A stretch of DNA of 64,000 nucleotides, taken from contig NZ_JARHTQ010000025.1 in assembly GCF_029223525.1 (NCBI RefSeq), positions 1 through 64,000 of the forward strand, written 5' to 3'. Position 1 is the first letter of the stretch. Every line of letters begins with the position of its first letter. Both the position numbers and the translations under genes were made by a program. This document shows, in pieces, positions 16,149-25,688 of this stretch. Origin of the DNA: Streptantibioticus ferralitis (GTDB taxonomy: Bacteria; Actinomycetota; Actinomycetes; Streptomycetales; Streptomycetaceae). Under the pieces are notes generated by a model that worked only from the letters and a program-made list of their open reading frames with translations, was not told the DNA's origin and did no database searches.

Positions 16149-16768
16149 GCACCACCGTGCCCGGCGCGGCGGCGGCCGATGCGCCGGAGTGGGTGGGCCG
16201 CACCTATACCAAGGCGCGGCGCCGCACGAAGGTGACCGGCCAGTGGCCCGGCGGCGGGTACCTGCCGTTCGGCCCGTACACGAACACGCAACTGGGCGTC
16301 ATGGTCGGCAGCTTCGCGCTGCTGGCAGTCGTGATGTATGTGGCCGACCCGTTCGGGTGGCTGGTCGACCTGGTGCTGCTGGTCGGTGTGCCGGTCGCTT
16401 TGGGGTTTGCGGTGCGCACCGTCCAGGTGCAAGGGCGCAATCCGCTGCTGGCCGCGGCGAGTGCCGTCCTGCTGCTGACCGCGCCTGAACGGGGGCGGCT
16501 GCACGGCAGGCCGGTCAAGCGGTTGCGACCCACGCGGCTGGAGGGCCTCGTCACGATCGGCTGCTGCCCTGTCGGCGAGCCCACCACGCCGCTGCCATCG
16601 GCGACCAGGCCGACGTCGCCGTCGACGACGGCGGCCTGGTCGCCGATGGCGACAGCGCCGATCCCCGCAGCTGACACCGGGCAGCCTGCGGCGGGGCGGG
16701 GCGGTGTGCAGACCTTGTTGAACCGGCGGCGCGCGCAGCTGACGGCAGCACCGAAGGGGGAGAACTGA
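16145..16768 (+). CDS. TcpE-family membrane protein
   Basis: A 207-aa protein with an RxYTKARRRTKV basic start, two closely spaced helices at about residues 55-75 and 78-95 (LLAVVMYVADPFGWLVDLVLLVGVPVALGF) and a Ser/Thr/Pro-rich cytoplasmic tail. Short length, paired helices and position directly before VirB4 match TcpE (VirB3-like) proteins. GTG start overlaps the preceding gene by 4 bases. Confidence 0.7.
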   Translation: MSTTVPGAAAADAPEWVGRTYTKARRRTKVTGQWPGGGYLPFGPYTNTQLGVMVGSFALLAVVMYVADPFGWLVDLVLLVGVPVALGFAVRTVQVQGRNPLLAAASAVLLLTAPERGRLHGRPVKRLRPTRLEGLVTIGCCPVGEPTTPLPSATRPTSPSTTAAWSPMATAPIPAADTGQPAAGRGGVQTLLNRRRAQLTAAPKGEN

Positions 16769-19365
16769 TGCGGCTTCCGATCCGGCACGTCGCCGGCAAC
16801 GTCATCTGGACCGTTCACGGCACCTGTTGGGGGATCTGGAAGGTCGAGGGCTCCGGCTCCGCACACGCTTCGCTCACCGCGAAGAAGCGCCGGCTGGCCA
16901 CGATCGAGGCGCTGGTCAAGGCGGTGCCCGGGGAAGCGATGCTGCTGAGCTTGTGCCCGCAGATCGACCCGGCCACGGTCGTGAAGCGGATGACCTGCGG
17001 GGTGGACCTGGAGCATCCCGGCTCCGAGCGCTACGTGGAGCTGTCGCTGCGGGTGCTCGACCAGCTCGAGGGCCTGGAGCTGACCGGCCGTACCGACTGG
17101 CTCGCCATCCCGCTGTCGACCGGCCGCCGCCTCGATGCGGTGCGCTCGGCGGTCTCGGCGGCACGGGCCGACCTGACACTGGCCCTCGGGCTACTGCCGG
17201 CACCCATCCCGGCCAGTGAAGAAGTCGCGCGGCTGGAGGAGGCCACGCGGCTGCGGGCGAAGTGGCCGATGGGGCTGCGGCTGCGCCCCGCCCGGGAAGC
17301 GGAGATCTTGTGGATCTACGGGCACGCCGCCCGCCGCGGTGTGCTCGAGCCGTTGCTGCCCGATCCCCGCGCGGCGCGCGAGGTGTTGGGGCGCGGCAGG
17401 AATGTTGCCGCGCTCGGCGAGGTGATCCTCGCCGAAGGCGCCCTGGCCGACGCCGACGAGGGCGGAGCGCCCAGTGGTGTGCGGGGCAGTGCCCGGCGGC
17501 AGGAGGCGCCTACGCGGTTTTCTCGGCGCTGGTTGAAGGTCTCGACCCAGTGGGGGGACTCCTATCAGGCGCTCTTGGGGCTGTCGGAGATGCCGCGCGC
17601 GTTTGCGTGGCCCGGCGCGGAGCTGCTCGCCTCGCTCGATGAGCACGCCTTCCCGGTCGACTGGGTGGTGCGGCTGACGACGACCGCTGGCCGTGTGGCC
17701 GAGGCGAAAAGTCGCCGGGCAGCCCGGGAGTTGGCGTCGCAGCCGGAGGAGTACGGCGCCGACCCGGCCGGCGTGCCGGACTCACTCGAGCAGGACAGCG
17801 AGGACCTGCGCGAGTACCGCACCCGGTTGACCGCGAACTCCACCGAGGTCGAGGTGTGCGTGATGGCGGCCATGTGCGTGTGGGGCGCCACACCCGACGA
17901 AGCAGTCGCGCGGGCGGATCAGCTCGCGCAGAACTACTCCGGCAGCGACTACGCGCTCACCCGCACCCTCGGCGAGCAGGAGGCGCTGTGGTACGGGATG
18001 TTGCCCGGCGCCCGCACCCCGAGCGTGCTGCTGTCCTACCGGCAGCACACCCTCGCCCGCGACTTCGCGATGACCGGCCCGTATTCCACCTCCGCCCTCG
18101 GTGACGAGAGTGGCCCGCTGTTCGGGTTGCAGCTGTGCGGTGGGGGGTTGCGGCCGGTGCATGTGGACTTCGCCGCCGCGCCGAGGAAGCAGAAGGCTTC
18201 TGCGGCGGCGGCGTTCCTGGGCGAGCTCGGCAGCGGCAAGAGCACCGCGATGAAGTCCGCCACCTACCTGACCTTGGCCTCCGGCCACCTGCTGGGGCGG
18301 CCCGGCTCGCGTTCGCGTGCCGTCATCGTCGACCGCACCCCGCAGCAGGAATGGGTGCGCTTCGCCCACGCCTGCCCTGGCACCCAGCAGGTCATCACCG
18401 TCGGCACCGCGGCGAAGGTCTCCCTCGACCCGCTGCGGGTCTTCCACGCTGATCCCAAGCAAGCCGCCCGGTTCACCGAGTCGTTCTTGACCTTGCTGCT
18501 CGGTGTGGCGCCGATGAGCGAGGAGGGCATCGCCTTGTCCGAGGCGATTGCGGCCGTCCTCGCCCGGCCGGGCGCCTCGATGAACGCCCTGCATGACGAG
18601 TTGGACGCCCGCGGCCGCGTCGACGCCACCTGCGGCCTGCTCGCGCGCAAGCTCGCCTCGCACCGCGCCAAGGACCTCGCCAAGACCCTGTTCGACCCCG
18701 CGCTGCCGATCCTCGACATGGCCAGTGCCGATGTCATCGTCTTCTCCGTCGCCAATTTGGAACTGCCCACCAAAGAAGAACTGACCGGCGCCCGATGGGA
18801 CCGGCTGGAATACGAGAAGGTCTTCGGCCGCGCCGTGCTGTATCTGGTGGGGGCCATCAGCCGGCAGATCGCCTTCAACCCGCAGCGTGCGGCCAACCCT
18901 CATCTGCCGCCGGAGTTCACCCTCGCCGTGTGGGACGAGTGCTGGTGGCTGACCTCCTCGCCCGAGGGCCTCAAGCTGCTGCTGGAACTGCTGCGCGACG
19001 GCCGCAAACACGACGCCGGCGTGCTGGTGGGCTCCCACGACGGCGAGGACATCGGCCCGTCCGACACCGAGATGGGCCAGGTGGTACGCGGCCTGATCAA
19101 ACGGTGGTTCCTCTTCCGCCAAACCGACGCCGAACTCGCGCGGCGCGGCCTGGCCGTCATGGGCCTGCCCGCCAGCGAGGAGTTGCTCACCACCGTCCAA
19201 ACCGAGCTCTCCCCAGTCAGTGAGGACCCCGAAGAGCAAAAGCTGCGGGCCGGCCAGTGCCTCCACCGCGACCTGTACGGACGCACCGGCGGCATGCAGG
19301 TCATCATCCCGCCGGACGAGAAGGTCGCCGCGGCCATCCACTCCGACCCCGTGCCCGCCTCATGA
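16768..19365 (+). CDS. VirB4-like conjugation ATPase
   Basis: An 865-aa ATPase that would energise the secretion channel at the cytoplasmic face of the membrane. The N-terminal 450 residues form the less conserved VirB4 N-domain; the ATPase domain has Walker A GELGSGKST near residues 486-494 and Walker B LAVWDECWW near 716-724, followed by RRRDGRK-type and GSHDGEDIG stretches typical of the family's arginine and Q/H motifs. The start shares one base with tcpE-like stop; the end overlaps the VirB6-like gene by 4 bases. Length is normal for the family. Confidence 0.85.
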   Translation: MRLPIRHVAGNVIWTVHGTCWGIWKVEGSGSAHASLTAKKRRLATIEALVKAVPGEAMLLSLCPQIDPATVVKRMTCGVDLEHPGSERYVELSLRVLDQLEGLELTGRTDWLAIPLSTGRRLDAVRSAVSAARADLTLALGLLPAPIPASEEVARLEEATRLRAKWPMGLRLRPAREAEILWIYGHAARRGVLEPLLPDPRAAREVLGRGRNVAALGEVILAEGALADADEGGAPSGVRGSARRQEAPTRFSRRWLKVSTQWGDSYQALLGLSEMPRAFAWPGAELLASLDEHAFPVDWVVRLTTTAGRVAEAKSRRAARELASQPEEYGADPAGVPDSLEQDSEDLREYRTRLTANSTEVEVCVMAAMCVWGATPDEAVARADQLAQNYSGSDYALTRTLGEQEALWYGMLPGARTPSVLLSYRQHTLARDFAMTGPYSTSALGDESGPLFGLQLCGGGLRPVHVDFAAAPRKQKASAAAAFLGELGSGKSTAMKSATYLTLASGHLLGRPGSRSRAVIVDRTPQQEWVRFAHACPGTQQVITVGTAAKVSLDPLRVFHADPKQAARFTESFLTLLLGVAPMSEEGIALSEAIAAVLARPGASMNALHDELDARGRVDATCGLLARKLASHRAKDLAKTLFDPALPILDMASADVIVFSVANLELPTKEELTGARWDRLEYEKVFGRAVLYLVGAISRQIAFNPQRAANPHLPPEFTLAVWDECWWLTSSPEGLKLLLELLRDGRKHDAGVLVGSHDGEDIGPSDTEMGQVVRGLIKRWFLFRQTDAELARRGLAVMGLPASEELLTTVQTELSPVSEDPEEQKLRAGQCLHRDLYGRTGGMQVIIPPDEKVAAAIHSDPVPAS

Positions 19366-21854
19366 CCCGGAAACCACCTCGCGCCGCGTCCCGGCGCGTC
19401 CGGATACCGCTGCCCGCGCGCCGCGCCGCCTGGTGGGCGCTGATCCTCGCAGCCTGCGCGGTCATGCTCTGGGCAGCCGCGCCCGCCACCGCCGCCCCGG
19501 CCCCCACGCCCACCCCGGGCCCCACGCCGACGCCTGGCGCCGCATCGACGGGGCCAGCGCCCGCGACGACGCCGTCGCTGGCCCCCTCGCCACTGCCCAC
19601 CGCAGCGCCGTCGACGTCCGCCACTCCGGCGGCCGGGGCATCGAAGTCCCCCTCGAAGAAGCAGCAGCAAGTCAACTGGCAAAAGGCGCTGGCGGCTTAC
19701 CAGAAGTCCAATCCCGGCGGTGTGCTGGGCACGTTCGGTGTCACCGACGCCCACCACATCCCCATCAGCGCCTACACCATCAACGAGGACACCGGCGGTG
19801 TCACCGACTGGGATCTGAAGCTCTACCATCTCGGCGCCAACGGGTTCTTCCTGGCCGCCCAGTGGTGCGTCGCGCTCGCCTGCTGGCTGCTGACCTGGGC
19901 GCTGTCCTTCTCGCTGGCCAAACTGCTGATCAAACCGGTGCTGTCGGTCTCCGACTCCCTCTACAGCCAGCTCATGCTCGCCATGGGCCTGCCGGGGCTG
20001 TTCCTCACCTTCGCCGGTGTCACCGCGGCCTGGCATTTCTTCTTCGGCAACCGCTCCCGCGGCTGGGGCGAACTGGCCGCCTCCCTCCTGATCTCCGCCC
20101 TGTCAGTCACCACCTTGGCCGCGCCCTCCCAACTGCTGCTGGGCAATGGCACCACGGGCGGCGCGGTCGGCTACGCCCAGCAGTTCAGCGTCGCCGTCGC
20201 CGACGTCATCCTCGGCCACAGCGACCCCGCCGGCGGCACTGACCAGGCAACCTCCGCCGTCGCACAGCCCATCACCGACGCGCTCACCCAAACCTTCGTC
20301 GTCGATCCGTCGATGCTGCTCAACTACGGGCAGACCTTCACCGGCCGGTGCGCCGATGAATACGCCTCCACCCGCATCTCCGAGGCCGTCTACCAGCAGC
20401 AGATCTCCGCCGCGAAGAACCAGATGTCAGGCGACCTCGCGAACAACCCGATCACCAACCCGCTGTACGGGGTCCCGGGCGGGCAAAGTCTCGACAAGGC
20501 GCTGAGCAAAGCGATCTTCGGGTGGGCTCAGTCCACCTTCGGCACCAGCGACCCCGACCAGCAGTTCGCAAAGGACTGCCACGCCGCAGCCACCCCGCCC
20601 TCGCTCGACAAGGTCATCGGCGCGTTCTTCTGCTTCCTGGCCACCGTCCTGGTCTGCCTCTTCGTCATCGCCGCGACCTGCACCTTCCTGTATGCACAAG
20701 GCACGGTCGCTCTCGAGGCGATGATCGCGCGGTGCGCCCTGGCCTACGGGGTGCTGCCCGGACCGGGGCGCGCGTGGCTGTGGGAGCGCGCCTGCTCGAT
20801 CGGCCGGGCCCTTTCGATGATGGTCGCCTCCATCGCCGGCCTGGCGGTCTTCATCGTCGTCGTCAACGCCGTCGTCGCCCTACCCGCCAGCGCCCTGCAG
20901 TCGGCGGCGCAAGCCGCCGGCACCACACCCACCGGCGGCAGCGCGTTGATCAGCCGGTTCGTCCTGATCGACGTGCTGTGCCTGGTCGCGCTCGTCAAGC
21001 GCAAGCGCCTGGTACGCCGCTCCCATACCGTCGCGCAACGGGTGCGCAACCGGCTCGGCACCAGCCCGCTCGGTGGCGGCCCCGCCACCATCCCCACCTC
21101 CGACCGGCGAAGCCGACTCGGGCGCATCGCCCGCGCCGGCCTGGTGATCGGCGCGCTCGCCGCCAGCGGTGGCGCGGCCGGCTTCGCCGCCGGCAGCTCG
21201 ACCGGCAAGCGCGCCGCATTCCGCGCGCTCACCTCCCGCCTCGGCGGCCTCGCCCGCTTCGGCGGCCGCACCGCCGGCGGCGTCGCCAAAGCCGGGGTCA
21301 AGGCCGGCAGGTTCGGCCTGAAGTACTCCGTCGGACTGCCGGTGTACGGGCCGCGCGCGGCGCGCGCCGCGCAGGCCGCAGCGCGCGCCATGCCCACCAC
21401 CGCCGCCGGGAAAGTCACTCAGCTGCGCGAGCGCCTCGAAGAGGTACAAGCCCGATACGCCCCGCCAGCACGGGACTTCGCAAACGAGTACTGGACCGGC
21501 GTCGGCGGCCGCTGGATCACCCGACGCCTGCGCGGCGCCAATCCAGCCCCCGCACCGGCCGCCCCAGCTCAGGCGCGGCGCACCCGGCCGGCGGGACCGG
21601 CCGCGCGCCCCTCCGGGCTGCGGCCGCAACCCGGCGGACGGACACGGGTCCGGCTCGCGGCACCGCGTCCCCCCAGCCACGCCACGGCCACCGGCCGCCA
21701 AGCCGAACTCCAGCAACGGCTGCACCGGGTGCGCGCCCGCCGCTACCAGCCACCGCCCACCACCTTCAACCCGCCCACCCCGCCGCCGCGTTCTGCCGGT
21801 AACCGAGGCGGTCGGGGCCGCGGCGGCGCAGGCGGCCCAAGGCGCAGGTCGTGA
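19362..21854 (+). CDS. VirB6-like polytopic channel protein
   Basis: An 830-aa protein with an N-terminal signal/transmembrane helix (about 20-45), a Pro/Thr/Ala-rich extracytoplasmic linker, then a cluster of hydrophobic segments between about 165 and 290 and again 425-560, and a long basic Arg/Ala/Pro-rich cytoplasmic tail. This organisation matches VirB6/TcpH-like channel proteins. The intermediate loop contains a FVVDPSMLLNYGQTFTGRC segment. ATG overlaps the VirB4 stop. Confidence 0.7.
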   Translation: MTRKPPRAASRRVRIPLPARRAAWWALILAACAVMLWAAAPATAAPAPTPTPGPTPTPGAASTGPAPATTPSLAPSPLPTAAPSTSATPAAGASKSPSKKQQQVNWQKALAAYQKSNPGGVLGTFGVTDAHHIPISAYTINEDTGGVTDWDLKLYHLGANGFFLAAQWCVALACWLLTWALSFSLAKLLIKPVLSVSDSLYSQLMLAMGLPGLFLTFAGVTAAWHFFFGNRSRGWGELAASLLISALSVTTLAAPSQLLLGNGTTGGAVGYAQQFSVAVADVILGHSDPAGGTDQATSAVAQPITDALTQTFVVDPSMLLNYGQTFTGRCADEYASTRISEAVYQQQISAAKNQMSGDLANNPITNPLYGVPGGQSLDKALSKAIFGWAQSTFGTSDPDQQFAKDCHAAATPPSLDKVIGAFFCFLATVLVCLFVIAATCTFLYAQGTVALEAMIARCALAYGVLPGPGRAWLWERACSIGRALSMMVASIAGLAVFIVVVNAVVALPASALQSAAQAAGTTPTGGSALISRFVLIDVLCLVALVKRKRLVRRSHTVAQRVRNRLGTSPLGGGPATIPTSDRRSRLGRIARAGLVIGALAASGGAAGFAAGSSTGKRAAFRALTSRLGGLARFGGRTAGGVAKAGVKAGRFGLKYSVGLPVYGPRAARAAQAAARAMPTTAAGKVTQLRERLEEVQARYAPPARDFANEYWTGVGGRWITRRLRGANPAPAPAAPAQARRTRPAGPAARPSGLRPQPGGRTRVRLAAPRPPSHATATGRQAELQQRLHRVRARRYQPPPTTFNPPTPPPRSAGNRGGRGRGGAGGPRRRS

Positions 21855-22891
21855 GCCGCAAGACGCTGCTGGGCTTGATGTGTTCGGGCCTGGTGATGGT
21901 GGCCTTCGCCATCACCGCGACCGTCGCGGCGATCGCCTCGGTCTCTTCCGGCCAGCAGGACAACAGCACCAGCGCGATGAACACCTCGCAGATGCTCACT
22001 CCCGGTGCGGTGCCACCCGCATACGCCGGGCTCGTACAGCAATGGGGCCATCGCTGTGCGGCGCTCACCCCTGCGATCCTTGCCGCCCAACTGCAGCAGG
22101 AATCCGGGTGGAACCCGACCGCGCGCAGTGACGCGGGCGCGGAGGGGATCGCACAGTTCCTGCCGAGCACGTGGGCCACCTACGGCATGGACGCCAACGG
22201 CGACGGAGTCGCCAACATCTGGGACCCAGCCGATGCCATCCCCAGCGCCGCGGTCTACGACTGCACGCTCGCTCAGCAGGTCGCGCGCGTGCCCGGGGAT
22301 CCGACCGCGAACATGCTCGCCGCCTACAACGCCGGCCCCGGCGCCGTCCTGGCAGCCCAAGGCGTCCCCCCGTTCCCCCAAACACAGGACTACGTACACA
22401 GCATCGAACAGACGGCCGCCCACTTCGCCGCCGCGCCGGTCGCCGGCTCGGCAGCAGCACAGACCGCGATCGCCGCCGCGCTCTCCCAACAGGGCGTCCC
22501 CTACTCCTGGGGCGGCGGCGGACCAAGCGGCCCCACCACCGGCTCCTGCTGCTCCCCCGGCGGCCACTCCGGCGAAGGCATCCGCGGCTTCGACTGCTCC
22601 GGCCTGACCCAATACGCCTACGCCCAGGCCGGGATCATGCTGCCACGCACCGCTGCCGAGCAGGCCGCCGTCGGCCAACGCATCCCCGCCTCCGCTGGCA
22701 TCGGCGCACTCCAGCCAGGCGACCTGGTGTTCTTCGCGACCCTGCCCGGCAGCGACGGCACGATCTTCCACGTCGGCATTTATCTGGGGAACGGACAAAT
22801 GATCAATGCGGCCCGCCCGGACACACCCGTCAAGATCGACCCGATCACCGCGATGGGTTCCAGCTTCGCGGGAGGTGCCCGGCTCGTATGA
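21851..22891 (+). CDS. Bifunctional lytic transglycosylase / NlpC-P60 peptidase
   Basis: A 346-aa membrane-anchored wall hydrolase of the TcpG/Orf14 type that would open peptidoglycan for the channel. One transmembrane helix spans 7-30. A lysozyme-like SLT domain follows: catalytic Glu near residue 83 in QQESGWNPTA, then AEGIAQFLPSTW and AAYNAGPGA. The NlpC/P60 domain has catalytic Cys near 248 (GFDCSGL), the LQPGDLVFF motif and His near 306 (FHVGIYLGN). GTG start overlaps the VirB6-like stop. Confidence 0.9.
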   Translation: MSRKTLLGLMCSGLVMVAFAITATVAAIASVSSGQQDNSTSAMNTSQMLTPGAVPPAYAGLVQQWGHRCAALTPAILAAQLQQESGWNPTARSDAGAEGIAQFLPSTWATYGMDANGDGVANIWDPADAIPSAAVYDCTLAQQVARVPGDPTANMLAAYNAGPGAVLAAQGVPPFPQTQDYVHSIEQTAAHFAAAPVAGSAAAQTAIAAALSQQGVPYSWGGGGPSGPTTGSCCSPGGHSGEGIRGFDCSGLTQYAYAQAGIMLPRTAAEQAAVGQRIPASAGIGALQPGDLVFFATLPGSDGTIFHVGIYLGNGQMINAARPDTPVKIDPITAMGSSFAGGARLV

Positions 22892-23502
22892 ACCGCATCC
22901 TGATCAGCCTCGGGCTCCTCGCCGCCTCGAGCCTGCTGGCCGTCGCCGGCCTGTTCATCCTCATCGAGGCGGGGCACATCACCAGCGCCCGCCCGCCGCG
23001 CTCGCCAGCACGGTCTACCCTTTCGGCTGCGCAGCCGACAACCTCACCAACTCCCGGCAACGCCAGGCCCGCCGGTGACGGCGCGCCATCCATGATGTTC
23101 ACCTTGGCGCCGAGTACGACAGCGACGCCGCCCGCGGTGGTCGCTGCGGGCGACGGACCGGCCGGCGACCACGCCCTCCAGCAGGTCCTGGATGCCTCCT
23201 CCCACCCCAACCTTCCACCGCGCCAAGCCCAGCAATTGGTGGCACTCGGCGACCAGGTCTGGCTCGCCCAAATCACCGGCATCGGGCGCGGCCAGTGGCC
23301 GACCTACTTTCACGGCGTCAGGAGCGGGTTCGTGTATCACGCCGTACGGATCCAGGCCGCGATCGCCCGCGCCAGCGGCAGCGGCCAGGTGACCGTTCAC
23401 CTCGTGTGGGCCGGAACCGACCCGGCCGGACAGCCCCTCACTGACCAACCCGCCACCATCCGCCTGCAACACAGCGGCACCAACTGGCAACCAGTGCACT
23501 GA
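22888..23502 (+). CDS. Secreted or anchored protein ending the secretion operon, 204 aa
   Basis: An N-terminal signal-anchor (residues 5-28, ISLGLLAASSLLAVAGLFILI) is followed by a Ser/Thr/Pro-rich linker and a compact C-terminal beta-rich domain of about 110 residues. ATG overlaps the previous stop. A helical terminator lies 140 bases after the stop, marking the operon end. The domain resembles the small extracytoplasmic subunits of Gram-positive transfer systems but no family was identified. Confidence 0.65.
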   Translation: MNRILISLGLLAASSLLAVAGLFILIEAGHITSARPPRSPARSTLSAAQPTTSPTPGNARPAGDGAPSMMFTLAPSTTATPPAVVAAGDGPAGDHALQQVLDASSHPNLPPRQAQQLVALGDQVWLAQITGIGRGQWPTYFHGVRSGFVYHAVRIQAAIARASGSGQVTVHLVWAGTDPAGQPLTDQPATIRLQHSGTNWQPVH

Positions 23503-23641
23503 GACCGCCAGGCACGAGCGACATCAAAGAACGCGGCCGCCCCGTCAGGGCCGCACCCCGGTCCCCCTGATGCCTGCCCCAGATGGCATGCGCCTGTCCG
23601 TCCGGCTTACGGTGACCACGCCTACCGGCAGGACGGAAGGC

Positions 23642-23690
23642 CGGACGGATGGGTCCGTGCCAGGCGCACGTTGACGGGCCCATCCGTCTG
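23642..23690. terminator. Strong stem-loop, operon end
   Basis: A 17-bp stem (23642-23658 with 23674-23690, two mismatches) encloses a 15-base loop. It lies between the plus-strand secretion operon and the converging minus-strand gene at 23898, so it can act in both directions. There is no U-tract, as usual in actinomycetes. Confidence 0.7.
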
Positions 23691-23897
23691 AAGTTCGCCG
23701 GGGTCGAGGGGCTGAAGGCCGCGCAGCGCGGTGCGACGAAGCCGCAGTCCACTTGCGTTGAGCGTCCGGTGCGATGAGGCTCCAGTGACTACGATCGGGC
23801 GCATGGTCGATGAGCTGGAGACAGCGTTCGGCGGGACCGTGCCACCGCTCGGCCAGGAAGAGTGCTCTGGGCGTGCGGGGCGTTCATGGGCGGTGGG

Positions 23898-24296
23898 CTA
23901 CACCAGCGGCGGAATCATCTGGGCATCCGGGATAATGACTTGGCCGCGCACGCCGTAGACCAGTGCGGCCACGGTGTCGGCGTCGAGTTGGCGCATGAGC
24001 GACGCGGCCCACTCACGCAACCGGTCGGCGTACTCGGGCGACGGAGCCACCGGGACGTAGTACGACGTCAGCTCTTCCGGCGTCGTGGGCGTCGCTCCTT
24101 GGCGCTGCCAGTGCGCGCGGGCGGTGTGGACCCGGTCCAGGTAGAGGATGCACGGTCCGCACGCCTCGACCAGGGCCATAGTGCCCGTCCAAAACGAGTG
24201 GCTGGACCCGCATACCGTGACGTAGGCCACCTGACCGCAGCGCCAGCAAATCCCCGGTGACCATGCGTAGGACTGCCATAGCGTCAGCGTCCTCAT
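23898..24296 (-). CDS. Hypothetical protein, 132 aa
   Basis: The N-terminal region carries CWRCGQ and a CGPC pair about 25 residues later, suggesting a zinc-binding site; the rest is helical. ATG overlaps the stop of the ATP-binding gene by 4 bases (ATGA), so it is translationally coupled to it. Genes of this kind follow RsbW-like ATPases in Streptomyces regulatory clusters. Function unknown. Confidence 0.65.
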   Translation of the reverse strand: MRTLTLWQSYAWSPGICWRCGQVAYVTVCGSSHSFWTGTMALVEACGPCILYLDRVHTARAHWQRQGATPTTPEELTSYYVPVAPSPEYADRLREWAASLMRQLDADTVAALVYGVRGQVIIPDAQMIPPLV

Positions 24297-24841
24297 GCCG
24301 CGCCCCCGCCGGGCCCGTCAGCCGGTCGCCGCCTGCTGCGACCGTTGCTGCCTTGAGTAGCCGAGCGCGGGAGGTTGACCCTCGCCCAGACCAGCGCACG
24401 CTGCGTGCCGTAGGCGCGGTAGCCCCACCCGTCGGCGCACCCGGCCACGACGGCGAGGCCGCGCCCGCATTCAGCCTCAGCCCCCGGCACGACCGCTCGT
24501 AGAGTCTGTGGCGCGGCGGGACCGATGACGGCGATCGTGACCGCATACCGCTGATGCGACACCACTACGGCGATTCGCGGACTGGGGGCGTGGGTCACGG
24601 TGTTCGTCGTCAACTCGCTGGCAATCGTGACGATGTCGTCAGCCGTCGCTGTGGTTACCTGCCAGTCGTTCAGTACTGTGCGCACCACAACTCGGGCACG
24701 CTTGGGCGTGGCGAGGCTGGAGCCGTCCAGGTCAAAGACCCGGCGGCGGCCGCGGCAGATGCGGCGCGCAATGGCGCGGGAGGCGAGGTCTGCGGGGATC
24801 GGATAGGGCTCCCCGGCGTGCGCTGTGCGTGTGGAGGGCAT
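24293..24841 (-). CDS. RsbW-like anti-sigma ATPase
   Basis: A 182-aa GHKL-type ATPase. The N-box region reads DDIVTIASELTTNTVTHA (about residues 65-85), matching the E..TNA.kHg pattern of anti-sigma serine kinases, and the G1 box is CGRGLAVVAGCADGWGY. Such small ATPases are numerous in Streptomyces and occur beside XRE/DUF397 pairs, controlling sigma factors or acting as signalling adaptors. The N-terminal 35 residues are basic and unrelated to the fold. ATG at 24841 follows AAGGAG. Confidence 0.85.
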   Translation of the reverse strand: MPSTRTAHAGEPYPIPADLASRAIARRICRGRRRVFDLDGSSLATPKRARVVVRTVLNDWQVTTATADDIVTIASELTTNTVTHAPSPRIAVVVSHQRYAVTIAVIGPAAPQTLRAVVPGAEAECGRGLAVVAGCADGWGYRAYGTQRALVWARVNLPRSATQGSNGRSRRRPADGPGGGAA

Positions 24842-24868
24842 GGCGCGGCGACTCCTTGGCGGTGGGGG

Positions 24869-25441
24869 TTATTGGGAGGCAAGCGTCAGGCGGCGGGCGC
24901 CGTGGTAGCGCTCTCGCTCCTCATCCGGATCGTCCGGGACGTGCCTGCGGCGGTAGCGGTCCCGGGCAGTGGCTACCGCTTCGTGTAGGGCTTCGGCGTC
25001 GGTGTATGCGATGGCGCTGGGGGCAAAGGCCCACACCCGCTCGTCAACCGGGATGCTGCGCGCCGTGATCGTGGGGGGTGGGCACCGTAGACGTCCCTGG
25101 TTTACGGCCACGCACACGGTGTGATCTATCAGCGGCCAATCGGCCGCCGCAGCAGGTGGGATGACCACCTCCAGCATCGGGTGGGAGAGGACCTCGACCA
25201 CCGGCCCGAAGTGATGCCCCTCGGCGCGCATGATGGCCAGCGCGGCCCAGCCGACGGGAGCGATCACCCGCAGGACGTCGAACGTGGGGCCGATCGGGAC
25301 ATCAACTAGGTGGTCGGAGTGCCAGGCGTGCAGAACGTCTCCAACCGCCAACCCCGGAGCGGTTGCCCACTTCACTGCCTCTTGCGGCATCATCACGCTC
25401 GCCTGTCCAACACGCAGATCAGCGGAAGTGTGTACGGCCAT
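24869..25441 (-). CDS. Hypothetical protein, 190 aa (primase/polymerase-region-like)
   Basis: The protein begins MAVHTSADLRVGQAS and contains GDVLHAWHSDHLVDVPIGPTFDVLRV and an LIDHTVCVAVNQGRLRCPPPT-type core (given in parts), features shared with a widespread Streptomyces family related to the N-terminal part of bifunctional primase/polymerases; catalytic residues are not evident. The start at 25441 is preceded by GGAG. It faces the XRE regulator divergently. Confidence 0.6.
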   Translation of the reverse strand: MAVHTSADLRVGQASVMMPQEAVKWATAPGLAVGDVLHAWHSDHLVDVPIGPTFDVLRVIAPVGWAALAIMRAEGHHFGPVVEVLSHPMLEVVIPPAAAADWPLIDHTVCVAVNQGRLRCPPPTITARSIPVDERVWAFAPSAIAYTDAEALHEAVATARDRYRRRHVPDDPDEERERYHGARRLTLASQ

Positions 25442-25492
25442 AGGAGCCGCTCCTCGGACGCCGTCCCGGACCCCTGGACCACGCAAAGTGAT

Positions 25493-25506
25493 CATGCAAT
25501 TGCATG
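25493..25506. promoter_or_regulatory. Perfect 14-bp palindrome in divergent promoter region
   Basis: CATGCAATTGCATG is a perfect inverted repeat, A+T-rich against its surroundings. It lies in the 247-base gap between the minus-strand gene starting at 25441 and the plus-strand regulator starting at 25689. An operator for the adjacent XRE regulator is a reasonable guess. Confidence 0.5.
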
Positions 25507-25688
25507 GGGTGCCTTACGGTCACAGAATGCCATTGGATTCCAACAGCTGGAAGCCGAACGGAGGGATTCCAACCAGCAGAGTGACTAAGGGCTGGACGGG
25601 CATGGGGTGAGCAAGTGCCGCGTACGCTCACCGTGTTGGTCCGTCACCGGCTGGTCTGGTGACCGTGCGCATGGGAGGGCTGGTCTCC

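Noticed and set aside
17782-19341. 519-aa minus-strand open frame opposite the VirB4 gene
   Set aside because: GC-rich shadow; the plus strand carries clear Walker motifs over the same bases.
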